IMG/VR virus record: IMGVR_UViG_3300047324_000018
Location: 1-48,644 of that record
From: a virus
DNA length: 48,644 nt
Strand: one strand, 5' to 3'
Below, one piece after another: positions 15,579 through 23,779 of the stretch; the first letter of the stretch is position 1, and each line of letters begins with the position of its first letter. The notes beneath the pieces are model-generated. The model saw nothing but the letters and a program-made list of their open reading frames with translations. It was not told where the DNA came from and made no database searches. The position numbers were made by a program, and so were the translations under genes.

Positions 15579-16515
15579 AGACGACGAGACGGTGGTCGAC
15601 GAGTTTCGGCCTTTCTACATGGACCTTCAGTTGTTCGCCGAAGGCGACGATGACTTGGGTGACGACGATCCCGAGGACGAAACCGAAGAAGAGGACGAAG
15701 ACATCGACCTCTCCGAGTTTGATCTCGAAGACCCGTCTCCGAAGGAAAAGAAAGAAGACGACGAGCCTGACTACAAGGTCGAGGCCGCAAAAGCCAAAGC
15801 TCGTGCGGACGCCCTTGAAGAGCAACTCGCGCGGGATCGTCGCGAGCGCGAAGAAGAGACGCGCCTTCGTCCGGTTCCGGCTGTTGACCGCTCCGCAGCG
15901 CCTGCTCCGGTTAAGCGCCGTTCGATCAACGAGATTGTCGATGACAACTTCGACCAGGAGTTTATCAACGACCCTAAAGGGGCGGTTCGGAAAGTACTTT
16001 CGGAGTACGACAAAGAGCGCGATGCGATCGAAGCCTCGCGTTCGGTCGCACCGGGAGCCTCCGTTGTCGATACGCTCGCGGATCGGTTCATGCGCGACAT
16101 GAAAGACACCGACCCCGAAGAGTACGCAATCGCTGTCAAAGCCTTCCGTAAACAGGTCGACGAAACCCCGATCAACGTCAAGGCGCAGATCGCTCAAAAC
16201 CCGGCGGCGCAGGTGCAGAGCATCTTGCAGGCCGCGTGGGATCAAGCGTACGCCAAGGGGTTGCGCGAGAACCGTGCGGCCGGGAAGAAAAACGCCGAAA
16301 CCCGTCGTGGTGCAGCACCTCCGCAAATGGGCGGAGGTCGTAAAGGCGGCGGCGCTTCAGGCGGTGGAAACCTCGGCGGGAACAGTGGCACGCGCTACTC
16401 GCCGCTCGAACGCGACATGATCGCACGAGCAAAGGCAGGCGGTCTTGACGCGAACGACATTAAAGAAATGATTAAAGAGCATCGCGAAGAGCAACGTCAG
16501 TTGCGGGGGGCGTAA
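15571..16515 (+). CDS. Scaffolding protein
   Basis: Product of about 314 residues. GTG 15571 is chosen because AGGAG lies about 8 bases upstream. It has an acidic N-terminal region (runs of Asp/Glu), a long helical charged centre (AKAKARADALEEQLARDRRE), a Gly-rich hinge and a helical C-terminus; this is the usual make-up of a scaffold that guides prohead assembly and then leaves. Near residue 17 the peptide MDLQLFAEG matches FDLQLFAGS of the major capsid protein, a short motif often seen at the N-termini of phage head proteins. The palindrome at 15990 encodes KVLS in the middle. Confidence 0.8.
   Translation: MSKDDETVVDEFRPFYMDLQLFAEGDDDLGDDDPEDETEEEDEDIDLSEFDLEDPSPKEKKEDDEPDYKVEAAKAKARADALEEQLARDRREREEETRLRPVPAVDRSAAPAPVKRRSINEIVDDNFDQEFINDPKGAVRKVLSEYDKERDAIEASRSVAPGASVVDTLADRFMRDMKDTDPEEYAIAVKAFRKQVDETPINVKAQIAQNPAAQVQSILQAAWDQAYAKGLRENRAAGKKNAETRRGAAPPQMGGGRKGGGASGGGNLGGNSGTRYSPLERDMIARAKAGGLDANDIKEMIKEHREEQRQLRGA
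15990..16001. repeat. GAAAGTACTTTC palindrome, copy 4
   Basis: Exact copy inside the scaffold gene, KVLS frame. Confidence 0.9.
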
Positions 16516-16519
16516 GTAG

Positions 16520-17143
16520 ATGGCAGCCAAGCGCACAGCAACGACCGTTGCCGAGATGGCAGCAGACGCCGCACAGAGCGTGATGCGTCAGTACAAGCAA
16601 GACCTTCGCACGCCCGGTAAGAAAGTCGTCATGCCGGGTGGACGGATCGCCGACGCCGACCCGTATCTCTCGTCCCGGTTCCGCACCGCCGACCACAATT
16701 CGGAGCTTGCGATCACGGGAGATAACGCGCACGAGTTTCTCACCGAAGAATGGTGCGCGGATCATCCGGGCTTCGAGTACGCCTGGATTCAAGTTTCGGA
16801 TGACTTCAAGAAACACCGTCAGGCGGGTATCGCACACTCCCGGATCGGTCAAGACATTTACATCCCGGTCCCGAAAGATGCGATCCGTCGTGACTGTGGG
16901 TTGCCCTTTTCGACGCACACGACCCCCTCGGGCGAGAAGCTCTGTCAGGTCTATGACGTCGCACTCGTTGCGGTGAGCCCCGAGAATTGGGAGCACTATT
17001 TCCGCGAAAAAGAGCGCGCGGGCGTTCAGGCAGTTGCGGGGAACATCGACCGCTTCTATAGTGGTATTGAAAACAGCGACCCCGGTGCGGGCGCAATCGG
17101 TGCGACGGCGGAAGTTACCCATAACCGGGTTTCTCGAACCTAA
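16520..17143 (+). CDS. Hypothetical head-region protein
   Basis: Product of 207 residues between scaffold and capsid genes. The N-terminus is helical, the centre mixed. No catalytic motif is evident; it may be a minor head component or assembly factor. Confidence 0.6.
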   Translation: MAAKRTATTVAEMAADAAQSVMRQYKQDLRTPGKKVVMPGGRIADADPYLSSRFRTADHNSELAITGDNAHEFLTEEWCADHPGFEYAWIQVSDDFKKHRQAGIAHSRIGQDIYIPVPKDAIRRDCGLPFSTHTTPSGEKLCQVYDVALVAVSPENWEHYFREKERAGVQAVAGNIDRFYSGIENSDPGAGAIGATAEVTHNRVSRT

Positions 17144-17168
17144 CACCTAGTCTTCAGGAGATTTCGGT

Positions 17169-17783
17169 TTGGCAACGATTGCGTACGCGCCCCCACAGGT
17201 CCAGATCGAGGCGTATAATTCGCCCCCTGGCCCCCGGAAAGCCCCGGCAGGTACGGGTCATACGGGTACGGCGGTCATCCTTCCCGGTGACTTCGTGACG
17301 ATCGCCGCAGGTGTTCTCACCCGAGCGGCGACCGGAACGAACGCCAGCGTGTTCGGGATCGCGAACATGGGTGAGCAACAGATTTGGGGTCCGTACGGCG
17401 GTAACTCTGCCGTCAACGTGCAGGGCGTCTTTGGAACGACCCAAGCCTTTGCGGGCGGGCCGCTCATCCCTGAAGACTCAATCGACGTGGCGGTATACCC
17501 GCTTCTCGACAACCAACTCTTCGAGATCAGTCTCTCGAACGTCACGGGTTGGCAATCGGGCGGAACGTATCAAGCGAACTACGGAACGACGGGCGGGTTC
17601 TTACTCGACTCGACGACCAACTTGTTCGTCTTCGATCCGTCACAGGCAAACAAACCCATGACGATCTTCGCGAAAGCGGTCGGTCCAAACATCCTGCTTC
17701 CGTCCGGCACCGTTCTCGGTAAAGGTACGGTCGGCGACCTTGGCGCGCGCGTGATCTGCTTTATGAACTCGGCGGTGGTCTAA
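17169..17783 (+). CDS. Putative head decoration protein
   Basis: Product of 204 residues starting at TTG with CAGGAG about 8 bases upstream. It is beta-rich with many Gly/Thr/Ala residues (GTAVILPGDFVTIAAGVLTR), resembling the beta-barrel decoration or 'capsid stabilising' proteins encoded just before major capsid genes. Assignment rests on position and composition only. Confidence 0.55.
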   Translation: MATIAYAPPQVQIEAYNSPPGPRKAPAGTGHTGTAVILPGDFVTIAAGVLTRAATGTNASVFGIANMGEQQIWGPYGGNSAVNVQGVFGTTQAFAGGPLIPEDSIDVAVYPLLDNQLFEISLSNVTGWQSGGTYQANYGTTGGFLLDSTTNLFVFDPSQANKPMTIFAKAVGPNILLPSGTVLGKGTVGDLGARVICFMNSAVV

Positions 17784-17784
17784 C

Positions 17785-18822
17785 ATGGAGAATACGATCG
17801 AACAGCACGACATCGCCCTCGACGTCACGGTCGAAACCACGTCGACCTTCGTCTTCGACCTTCAGTTGTTCGCAGGCTCGGCCTCGGGCATCATGCAGAC
17901 GAATACCTTCGTTCAGTCGCAGACCAAGGTCGTCACCCGCATCTTCGACAAGTCGAACCCCGAAGCGCCCGAGTTTTGGTCGCTGTGGTTCAACGATTGG
18001 GAAGGTGAAAAAGCTCGGTCGTACTTCCAAATGCTCCCGATCTTCGGATTCGGCGCACCGCAGTTAAAGACCGAAGGCGCGCTTACGCCACTCGACCAGG
18101 GTGGTGAAGGCACGGCGGTTATGTTCCCTTACTCGACCTTCGGGCTCAAGTACGGCATCACGTACGAAGGCCGGATGGAAGACCCGCAAAATATCAACGG
18201 CAAGTTCCCGAGACTGCTCCGCTTCGCAGCGGACCAAGGCGTGGAGCTTAACGTCTGGAACACGCTCAACCAAGCGTTCAACGCCTCGGTCCCGATTTGG
18301 GACGGGCAGTCACTCTGCTCCTCAGCGCATACGCTTGCGGGGCCACAGGGTGGAACGTACTCAAACTATCTTGGTGCCGTCGCCCTCACCGTCGAGACGA
18401 AAACGCAGGCCGACATCCTGCTCTCGACGCTGCCGGACGATCGTGGCCTTGCGACCTACCGCACGGGTAAGTACCTCGTGGTGCCGACCGGGCTGTGGCA
18501 GGTCGCCGAAGAGATCACGGGGTCGAAGTTCTACCCCAATTCGGACGAGAACCGGATCAACGTGCAGTTCGGTAAGTGCGAACCGATGGTCGTTCGTTAC
18601 TTGCAGCCGAACATCGGCGCGGGTCCCTTCCCGTGGTTCGTCTCCGCAGGCAAGGGCGAGCTTGGCTCGGACGCGCACCCGTGCTTCGTGTCGATGAAAG
18701 TCCGCCATTCGCAAGAAGTGTGGTACGACAACGACGCGCGTACGCTCTATCACTCAACGCTCGATCGCTACGTCTTCGGCGCAGGCGATGGCCGGGGTAT
18801 CGTAGGCTCGCAGGGAGCGTGA
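17785..18822 (+). CDS. Major capsid protein
   Basis: Product of 345 residues, one base after the putative decoration gene. Position (portal, scaffold, capsid order), size and a mixed alpha/beta sequence of HK97-fold type support the call. The N-terminal 36 residues include DLQLFAGSASG, then MQTNTFVQSQTKV; the latter resembles the start of the small basic protein at 12807. The N-terminal arm may be processed or may be the scaffold-interacting part. An internal ATG (17893) begins exactly at MQTNTF. Confidence 0.8.
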   Translation: MENTIEQHDIALDVTVETTSTFVFDLQLFAGSASGIMQTNTFVQSQTKVVTRIFDKSNPEAPEFWSLWFNDWEGEKARSYFQMLPIFGFGAPQLKTEGALTPLDQGGEGTAVMFPYSTFGLKYGITYEGRMEDPQNINGKFPRLLRFAADQGVELNVWNTLNQAFNASVPIWDGQSLCSSAHTLAGPQGGTYSNYLGAVALTVETKTQADILLSTLPDDRGLATYRTGKYLVVPTGLWQVAEEITGSKFYPNSDENRINVQFGKCEPMVVRYLQPNIGAGPFPWFVSAGKGELGSDAHPCFVSMKVRHSQEVWYDNDARTLYHSTLDRYVFGAGDGRGIVGSQGA

Positions 18823-18825
18823 TCC

Positions 18826-19401
18826 GTGCCTAACCGCATCTCTACAAAGAGCCACCGCCCGAAAGCCGTCGTGTTTTCGGGAATGAATATCGAGCAGTTG
18901 GGGCCGTTCGCGATCGTGGCATCGTCTACGAACGCGACCAACCGCGCGTATTTCCTCTTGCCTTTCGCGTGCAAGATTCCGCTCGTGACGATTTTTGCGG
19001 ATACGGCGTCTCCCGGCATCACGGCCTTCAACTTCATCGTTGGAACGGGCGCGGAAGTCGGTTCGGCGGTTCTCGTCGCTGACAGTTCGGATCGTACGGC
19101 ACCACCGACGACCACGCAGGCAGCGGGCGCGGGTCTTTTCCAAGCGGGTACGTTTCCGAACTTCACGGGACCGCAGGACAAGACGGTCACGCTCGCTGTC
19201 GGTGTCTCGCAGACGTTCGCAACCTCCGAGCCGGATGCGATCTTTGGTCAAGGCACGGCACTCTCGCTGCGCTACGCTTCGGGCGCGACGGTCAACGGCA
19301 ACTTGTGGTTTGCTTTTGCCGTGGTCCCGGTCGACCCGATCCCCTACCGTCCGGCTTCGCAGTCGGCAGGCGGATGGTCGTGGACTTCGGACATCGCCTA
19401 A
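18826..19401 (+). CDS. Hypothetical virion protein
   Basis: Product of 191 residues starting at GTG. Rich in Ala/Thr/Gly/Val and beta-prone throughout, typical of small head or tail fibre-like virion proteins. No family recognised. Confidence 0.55.
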   Translation: MPNRISTKSHRPKAVVFSGMNIEQLGPFAIVASSTNATNRAYFLLPFACKIPLVTIFADTASPGITAFNFIVGTGAEVGSAVLVADSSDRTAPPTTTQAAGAGLFQAGTFPNFTGPQDKTVTLAVGVSQTFATSEPDAIFGQGTALSLRYASGATVNGNLWFAFAVVPVDPIPYRPASQSAGGWSWTSDIA

Positions 19402-19404
19402 CTC

Positions 19405-19818
19405 GTGCCCGTATCATCGGAATCGGTAGGTAATACCGCACCGATCGTCCTTGCGACGATCGTTGCGGGAACGACCATCTCACCGTATACGTCCGGGCCG
19501 AAGATGCTCGAAGCAAAGCGCATGACCAAGTGGGTGTTCCAACTCGGCGGAACTTTCACGGGCATGAGCGCGGTGATTTACGGCACGACCGACATCGGGA
19601 CGTCGGGATGGATCGGGTACGGGCCGACGCCTACGGGCGCAAATTGGTTTCAACTTCCGGCCGAAGCGATTCAGTCCGGCACGGGTACGGTTGTCAACCC
19701 GCTCACGGCGGTCAACCAAACGCTCACCTACGATCGTCAACTCGTAGCCGTGCAAGTCGTCGTGACGCAGGCGACGGCAACCGGGACGTGCTTGGTTTAT
19801 GGCTATGCCGTTAAGTGA
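19405..19818 (+). CDS. Hypothetical virion protein
   Basis: Product of 137 residues starting at GTG three bases after the previous stop. Beta-rich, Thr/Gly-rich; similar in character to its upstream neighbour and possibly related to it or to the gene at 25882. The palindrome at 19823 lies just after its stop. Confidence 0.55.
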   Translation: MPVSSESVGNTAPIVLATIVAGTTISPYTSGPKMLEAKRMTKWVFQLGGTFTGMSAVIYGTTDIGTSGWIGYGPTPTGANWFQLPAEAIQSGTGTVVNPLTAVNQTLTYDRQLVAVQVVVTQATATGTCLVYGYAVK

Positions 19819-19822
19819 TGCG

Positions 19823-19834
19823 GAAAGTACTTTC
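19823..19834. repeat. GAAAGTACTTTC palindrome, copy 5
   Basis: Exact copy in the short gap before the tailspike gene, followed by GCAGGAG, the tailspike gene's probable ribosome-binding site. Confidence 0.92.
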
Positions 19835-19850
19835 GCAGGAGTAGTGTAAC

Positions 19851-21758
19851 GTGCCGACGAGCGCGATTTTTCCCTTCGGCACGGGCTCGACAATCTATTA
19901 TCCGGGGTACTCGGTCACGACCTCGGGTGCGGTCGGCGACGGCGTAACGGACAACTCTGCGGTCGTTATCGCAGCCCAAACAATCGCTGCTGCCGCAGGA
20001 CAGGCTCTTTTCTTCCCGGCCGGATCGTACGTTTTCAAATCGAGCGTTGCGTTCACGGTTCCGGTCGTGTTCGCAGACGGTGCCGAGCTTCTCCCGCAGA
20101 CGGGTGCGGTGCTTTCGTTTGCCGCGCCGATCGACGCGCAGCCGACGCAAATCTTCTCGACCACGAGCGGTGGTACGGTTACGATCACGGGCGCAACACC
20201 GTTCATTTACCCGCAATGGTGGGGCGCGAGCGGCAACGGCTCGACCGACAACACGGCGGCGCTTACGGCTGCAAGTGCTGCGCTTGCGACCAACGTGGGG
20301 CTCTACTTCCCACCAGGAACGTATTACTTCGCGAGTTCGTATACGACGACGGTGCCGTTCACGCTCGCGCCGGGTGCAGTTATTCAGATCGCATCGACGA
20401 AGACGTTTGCCTTTACGGCACCGCTCATCGCAGGACCCGAGTATTGCCTTTCGCTTGCGACGGGCACGTTTACGATCGACGGCCATACGCCTGTCATTTA
20501 CGCGGAGTGGTTTGGAGCGAAGGGCGACGGAGTAACTGACGATTCGGCTGCGATCAACGCGGCGATCGCGGCAGGCGCCTCGATTGGTTCGCCATGCGTG
20601 CAATTTCTTGCAAAAACGTATTACCACCTCACCACAATAACGATCACGCGCTCGAATATCGTGCTGCAAGGCGCGGGTATGGGCGTGACGTACCTTAACA
20701 CCGCCACGAACGCAGTCGATAACATTCAGGTCACGGGGACTTCCGGTACGCCGCTCACGTACGTTACGATCCGCGATCTCTCGCTGTCTACGAACGCAGC
20801 GACGGCCGTGAGCGCAAACGGCATCTCGGTTCTCTACGCCAACCTCTGCTCGGTGCGCAATATCCGCGTCTCCTATCACGCGATCACGATTCGCATTTCC
20901 GGGACGAACGGATTTGAAGCGCATAGTATCTTTTCATCGCCGATCGCCGGGTCGCCGAGCGCCATGTTCGGTGCGTATATCGACGGCACGTATTACAATA
21001 ACTCGGTTAATTTCACCGAGTGCAATTTTAACGCTCAAGGTCCGACACCGACGTCGAGTTATGGCTATTTTGCGTCCGGCGCGCATATCAATGACCTATT
21101 CTTCAACGATTGCGAAGCGAGTGGGGGTTGGCAATACGGATTCGCTCTTAACGGAGCATCGTGCGTTGCATATGGCAACGTCGACATTCACCTAACGCGC
21201 TGCATTTCGGATTTCTGCACGATCTACGGTTTTTACATTCTCAACTTCGGAGCAGGCTCGATCGTTGAAGTGAATGGCGGTTGGGCGTGTGCCGACGGCG
21301 CGAGCGGTACGACGGCCGTTTATGTTGTCGGGTCTTACGGAGTGAATATCCGCGATCTTCAGGTGCTGCAACTGACGACCGCAACCGGAACGAACATCGG
21401 GATCGAGCTTAATAACTGCTATAGTTGTAGCGTACAGCGAAACTCAATTCGCAATTTTCAGTACGGCATTTTACTCAACGGCGACGGAGTTCACCTCGTC
21501 CAAGGAAACGACATTTTTAATCAGACGAGCGTCTCAGGAGTCAACGGCATCGTCATACAAGGCTCGTGTACCCGCTGCGATGTATCGCACAACAGCGTCA
21601 ATGCGGGCGCAAACCTCTGGACGGTCGGCATCCTTGCGGCGTCAGGTTCGGATTATTGCAATATTATCGGTAATATTGTGCCACCGACCGGGTCGACGAC
21701 GACGATCTCCAATAACGCGGCAAACACGCACAGCGTTGTGCTCGGCGTGCAAGTCTAA
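19851..21758 (+). CDS. Tailspike, right-handed beta-helix
   Basis: Product of 635 residues starting at GTG. Three spaced copies of the pectate-lyase-3 type entry motif occur: GAVGDGVTDNS (about residue 26), GASGNGSTDNT (about 124) and GAKGDGVTDDS (about 221), roughly 98 residues apart and each followed by a 'FPAG/FPPG/FLAKTYY'-type strand. The rest has Asn-rich turns and short strands (NNCYSCSVQRNSI) typical of a parallel beta-helix. Such spikes bind and often degrade host surface polysaccharide and decide host range. Confidence 0.82.
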   Translation: MPTSAIFPFGTGSTIYYPGYSVTTSGAVGDGVTDNSAVVIAAQTIAAAAGQALFFPAGSYVFKSSVAFTVPVVFADGAELLPQTGAVLSFAAPIDAQPTQIFSTTSGGTVTITGATPFIYPQWWGASGNGSTDNTAALTAASAALATNVGLYFPPGTYYFASSYTTTVPFTLAPGAVIQIASTKTFAFTAPLIAGPEYCLSLATGTFTIDGHTPVIYAEWFGAKGDGVTDDSAAINAAIAAGASIGSPCVQFLAKTYYHLTTITITRSNIVLQGAGMGVTYLNTATNAVDNIQVTGTSGTPLTYVTIRDLSLSTNAATAVSANGISVLYANLCSVRNIRVSYHAITIRISGTNGFEAHSIFSSPIAGSPSAMFGAYIDGTYYNNSVNFTECNFNAQGPTPTSSYGYFASGAHINDLFFNDCEASGGWQYGFALNGASCVAYGNVDIHLTRCISDFCTIYGFYILNFGAGSIVEVNGGWACADGASGTTAVYVVGSYGVNIRDLQVLQLTTATGTNIGIELNNCYSCSVQRNSIRNFQYGILLNGDGVHLVQGNDIFNQTSVSGVNGIVIQGSCTRCDVSHNSVNAGANLWTVGILAASGSDYCNIIGNIVPPTGSTTTISNNAANTHSVVLGVQV

Positions 21759-21772
21759 GGTAAAATAGCGTT

Positions 21773-22921
21773 ATGGCTCAAAACCCAAACGATCCCCGGA
21801 TCATCGCTTTTTACCGCCAACAGCGTGAGCGTGCCGAAGCCGAGGCTGCACAAGGGTCGCAGTCGGCCGCTCGCACGGCGGGGCAAATCTATCAAAAGCG
21901 CACGGACGCGGATGCCGCACAGCACAAGTACGCAACCGACGACGCAACGCAGGCCGCGCGCTACCAGGCGCAGTCGCTTGCTCCCGGCATGGTCGGTAAG
22001 GCGCTCGGCGCGGGTGCGGAGATCGCGGGAAACCCGGCGGCCCTCGGGTCGATGGGCGGGGACATCGGGCAGGCGATCCAGCAGGTCGCTCCTCGGATCG
22101 CTCAAGTGCTCACGAAGCTCGGGATGGTCGGCTCGGCCCGAACGGTCATGCAAGAAGGCTCTCAGATCGTGCAGCGTGGCCGCACGCCGATGGGCGGTCC
22201 CTCTGTCGTTGGAGCACAAGTCGAACGGGGTGGAGCAGAAGCCGGGGGAGGTGAGACTCGTGCTCTTATGGGCGGCGCACCGAAAAAAGCCGCCAGCGCC
22301 CCAAAATCGGCCATGAAGAACGTGACGCCGAAGAAGGCGTCTTCGAGTGCGGCCAAGTCGGTCCCGAAGAGTACCGCGAAGTCCGCTCCGACCCGTGCGG
22401 CCAAGGCTGCGAAGCCCCTGCCCGGCAAAGCAATCCACAAGGACGCGGCGAGTGTGAAGGCACCGCGTACGGTCAAGGCTGCTCCGACCGCGAAGACGGC
22501 CATGAAGTCGAGCGAGAAGGGCACGCCCGCAAACGCCAAGTTCAAGACGGCAAAGAAAGTCGATAACGCGACGATCGCCAAGAGCCCGAAGCGCGGCGCG
22601 GGCACGACCAAAACGAAGACCCAGGTCCCGACTGAAAAAGTGATCCGTACGGCTCCGACCAAGAAGCCCGTGAGCGGCCGTCCGTCGAGCAAACCGCTCG
22701 AAGGCAAGTCCGTGCATAAAGATGCCGGATCGGTGAAGCCGCGTCGTACCGGAAAGCTCGCCGAGGGCGCGCGTGCAAAAGCGCGCGGATCGGAGAAGAG
22801 CGAACCCGCGAACATGAAAATGCGCGGGACCGTTGCACGTCGTTCGTCGTCGAGCAAAGCGAAAGGTGCAGGACGTTTCGGGCTGCGCGCGCCGTCGCGC
22901 AAGAAGAAAGCGAAGTCATAA
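21773..22921 (+). CDS. Histone-like Lys/Ala-rich protein
   Basis: Product of 382 residues. The first ~165 residues are a helical Ala/Gln-rich domain; the remaining ~215 are Lys/Ala/Ser/Pro-rich, like histone H1 or AlgP tails. Two near-repeats occur in the tail: KPLPGKAIHKDAASVKAPRT and, 80 residues later, KPLEGKSVHKDAGSVKPRRT. It lies among tail genes, so it may be a virion DNA-binding or DNA-ejection protein. The nucleic-acid role is inferred from charge only. Confidence 0.65.
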   Translation: MAQNPNDPRIIAFYRQQRERAEAEAAQGSQSAARTAGQIYQKRTDADAAQHKYATDDATQAARYQAQSLAPGMVGKALGAGAEIAGNPAALGSMGGDIGQAIQQVAPRIAQVLTKLGMVGSARTVMQEGSQIVQRGRTPMGGPSVVGAQVERGGAEAGGGETRALMGGAPKKAASAPKSAMKNVTPKKASSSAAKSVPKSTAKSAPTRAAKAAKPLPGKAIHKDAASVKAPRTVKAAPTAKTAMKSSEKGTPANAKFKTAKKVDNATIAKSPKRGAGTTKTKTQVPTEKVIRTAPTKKPVSGRPSSKPLEGKSVHKDAGSVKPRRTGKLAEGARAKARGSEKSEPANMKMRGTVARRSSSSKAKGAGRFGLRAPSRKKKAKS

Positions 22922-23764
22922 TTGGCGCTCCCGACGCTTCAATCGCTCCTCACGGAAGTACGTGCGCGGCGATCGGAACCCAACGTCAACGGACGGTGGA
23001 CCAACACCCTGCTCACAGCGGATATTAACCGCGCGCAGCAGCAGGTAATGATCGACGTGCAATGGCCCGAGGCGACACTCTACACCTCGACCGTTGCAGG
23101 GCAACAAGAATATCAGTTGCCCGAGTTCATCTCGATCTTGCGCGTGTACATGATTTTCTTGCCGGGGTCGGCCGGACAACCGATGGTGCCGACGTCGATC
23201 AACCGACTCGAAGGTGATACGCTCGGGTACTTCGATCAATCGACGACACAACAGCAGACGCAATGGCAGACCCAACCCTCGGCGTCGTATCCGGTGTCGA
23301 GCGGCAACGGCTACCCGCAGATCGCTTCGATCTTGCCTCCCGCATACGGCGGTTATTCGGGCCAGCGTCCGCAGTATTACCTGCGCGGTGGTAATCTTGG
23401 CTGCGTGCCGATCCCGGCCGTCTCGACGTACTCGATCCAACTCGATTACATCCCGGTGCCGCCGTTGCTCGTGAACCTTTCCGACACGTCGATCCTGCCG
23501 GATGCCTTCGTCGATGCGATCGTGTACAAGACGATGTACTACATGGCCTCGGCCGAATCGAATCCGGTGAAGATGGCCGAAGCCGACAAAATGTACGGCG
23601 GTCTCCCGCAAGAACGCGGGACGGGCGGTGCGATCGGGAAGTTGCTTTCGTGGAAGGGCAACTTGCTCACGCACGAACCGCGCTCCGTTATCTTTACGAC
23701 GGCACGCACGCGCTTTAACGGACCTCCGCGCGTCGGGAGCGGTCAAGGCCGACACGGCCGATAG
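22922..23764 (+). CDS. Head-tail adaptor / tail-tube-A-like protein
   Basis: Product of 280 residues starting at TTG directly after the previous TAA. The N-terminal helices (LQSLLTEVRARRSEP, then TADINRAQQQVMIDVQWPE) and the later Tyr-rich beta part match the layout of podovirus adaptors (T7 gp11 / P22 gp4 type), which extend the portal. A function-level call from position and pattern. Confidence 0.6.
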   Translation: MALPTLQSLLTEVRARRSEPNVNGRWTNTLLTADINRAQQQVMIDVQWPEATLYTSTVAGQQEYQLPEFISILRVYMIFLPGSAGQPMVPTSINRLEGDTLGYFDQSTTQQQTQWQTQPSASYPVSSGNGYPQIASILPPAYGGYSGQRPQYYLRGGNLGCVPIPAVSTYSIQLDYIPVPPLLVNLSDTSILPDAFVDAIVYKTMYYMASAESNPVKMAEADKMYGGLPQERGTGGAIGKLLSWKGNLLTHEPRSVIFTTARTRFNGPPRVGSGQGRHGR

Positions 23765-23779
23765 CGCGAAGGTGCGCCC

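Noticed and set aside
19803-20924. Long minus-strand frame opposite the tailspike gene
   Set aside because: Arg/Asn-rich composition with no motif; mirrors the tailspike codon pattern.
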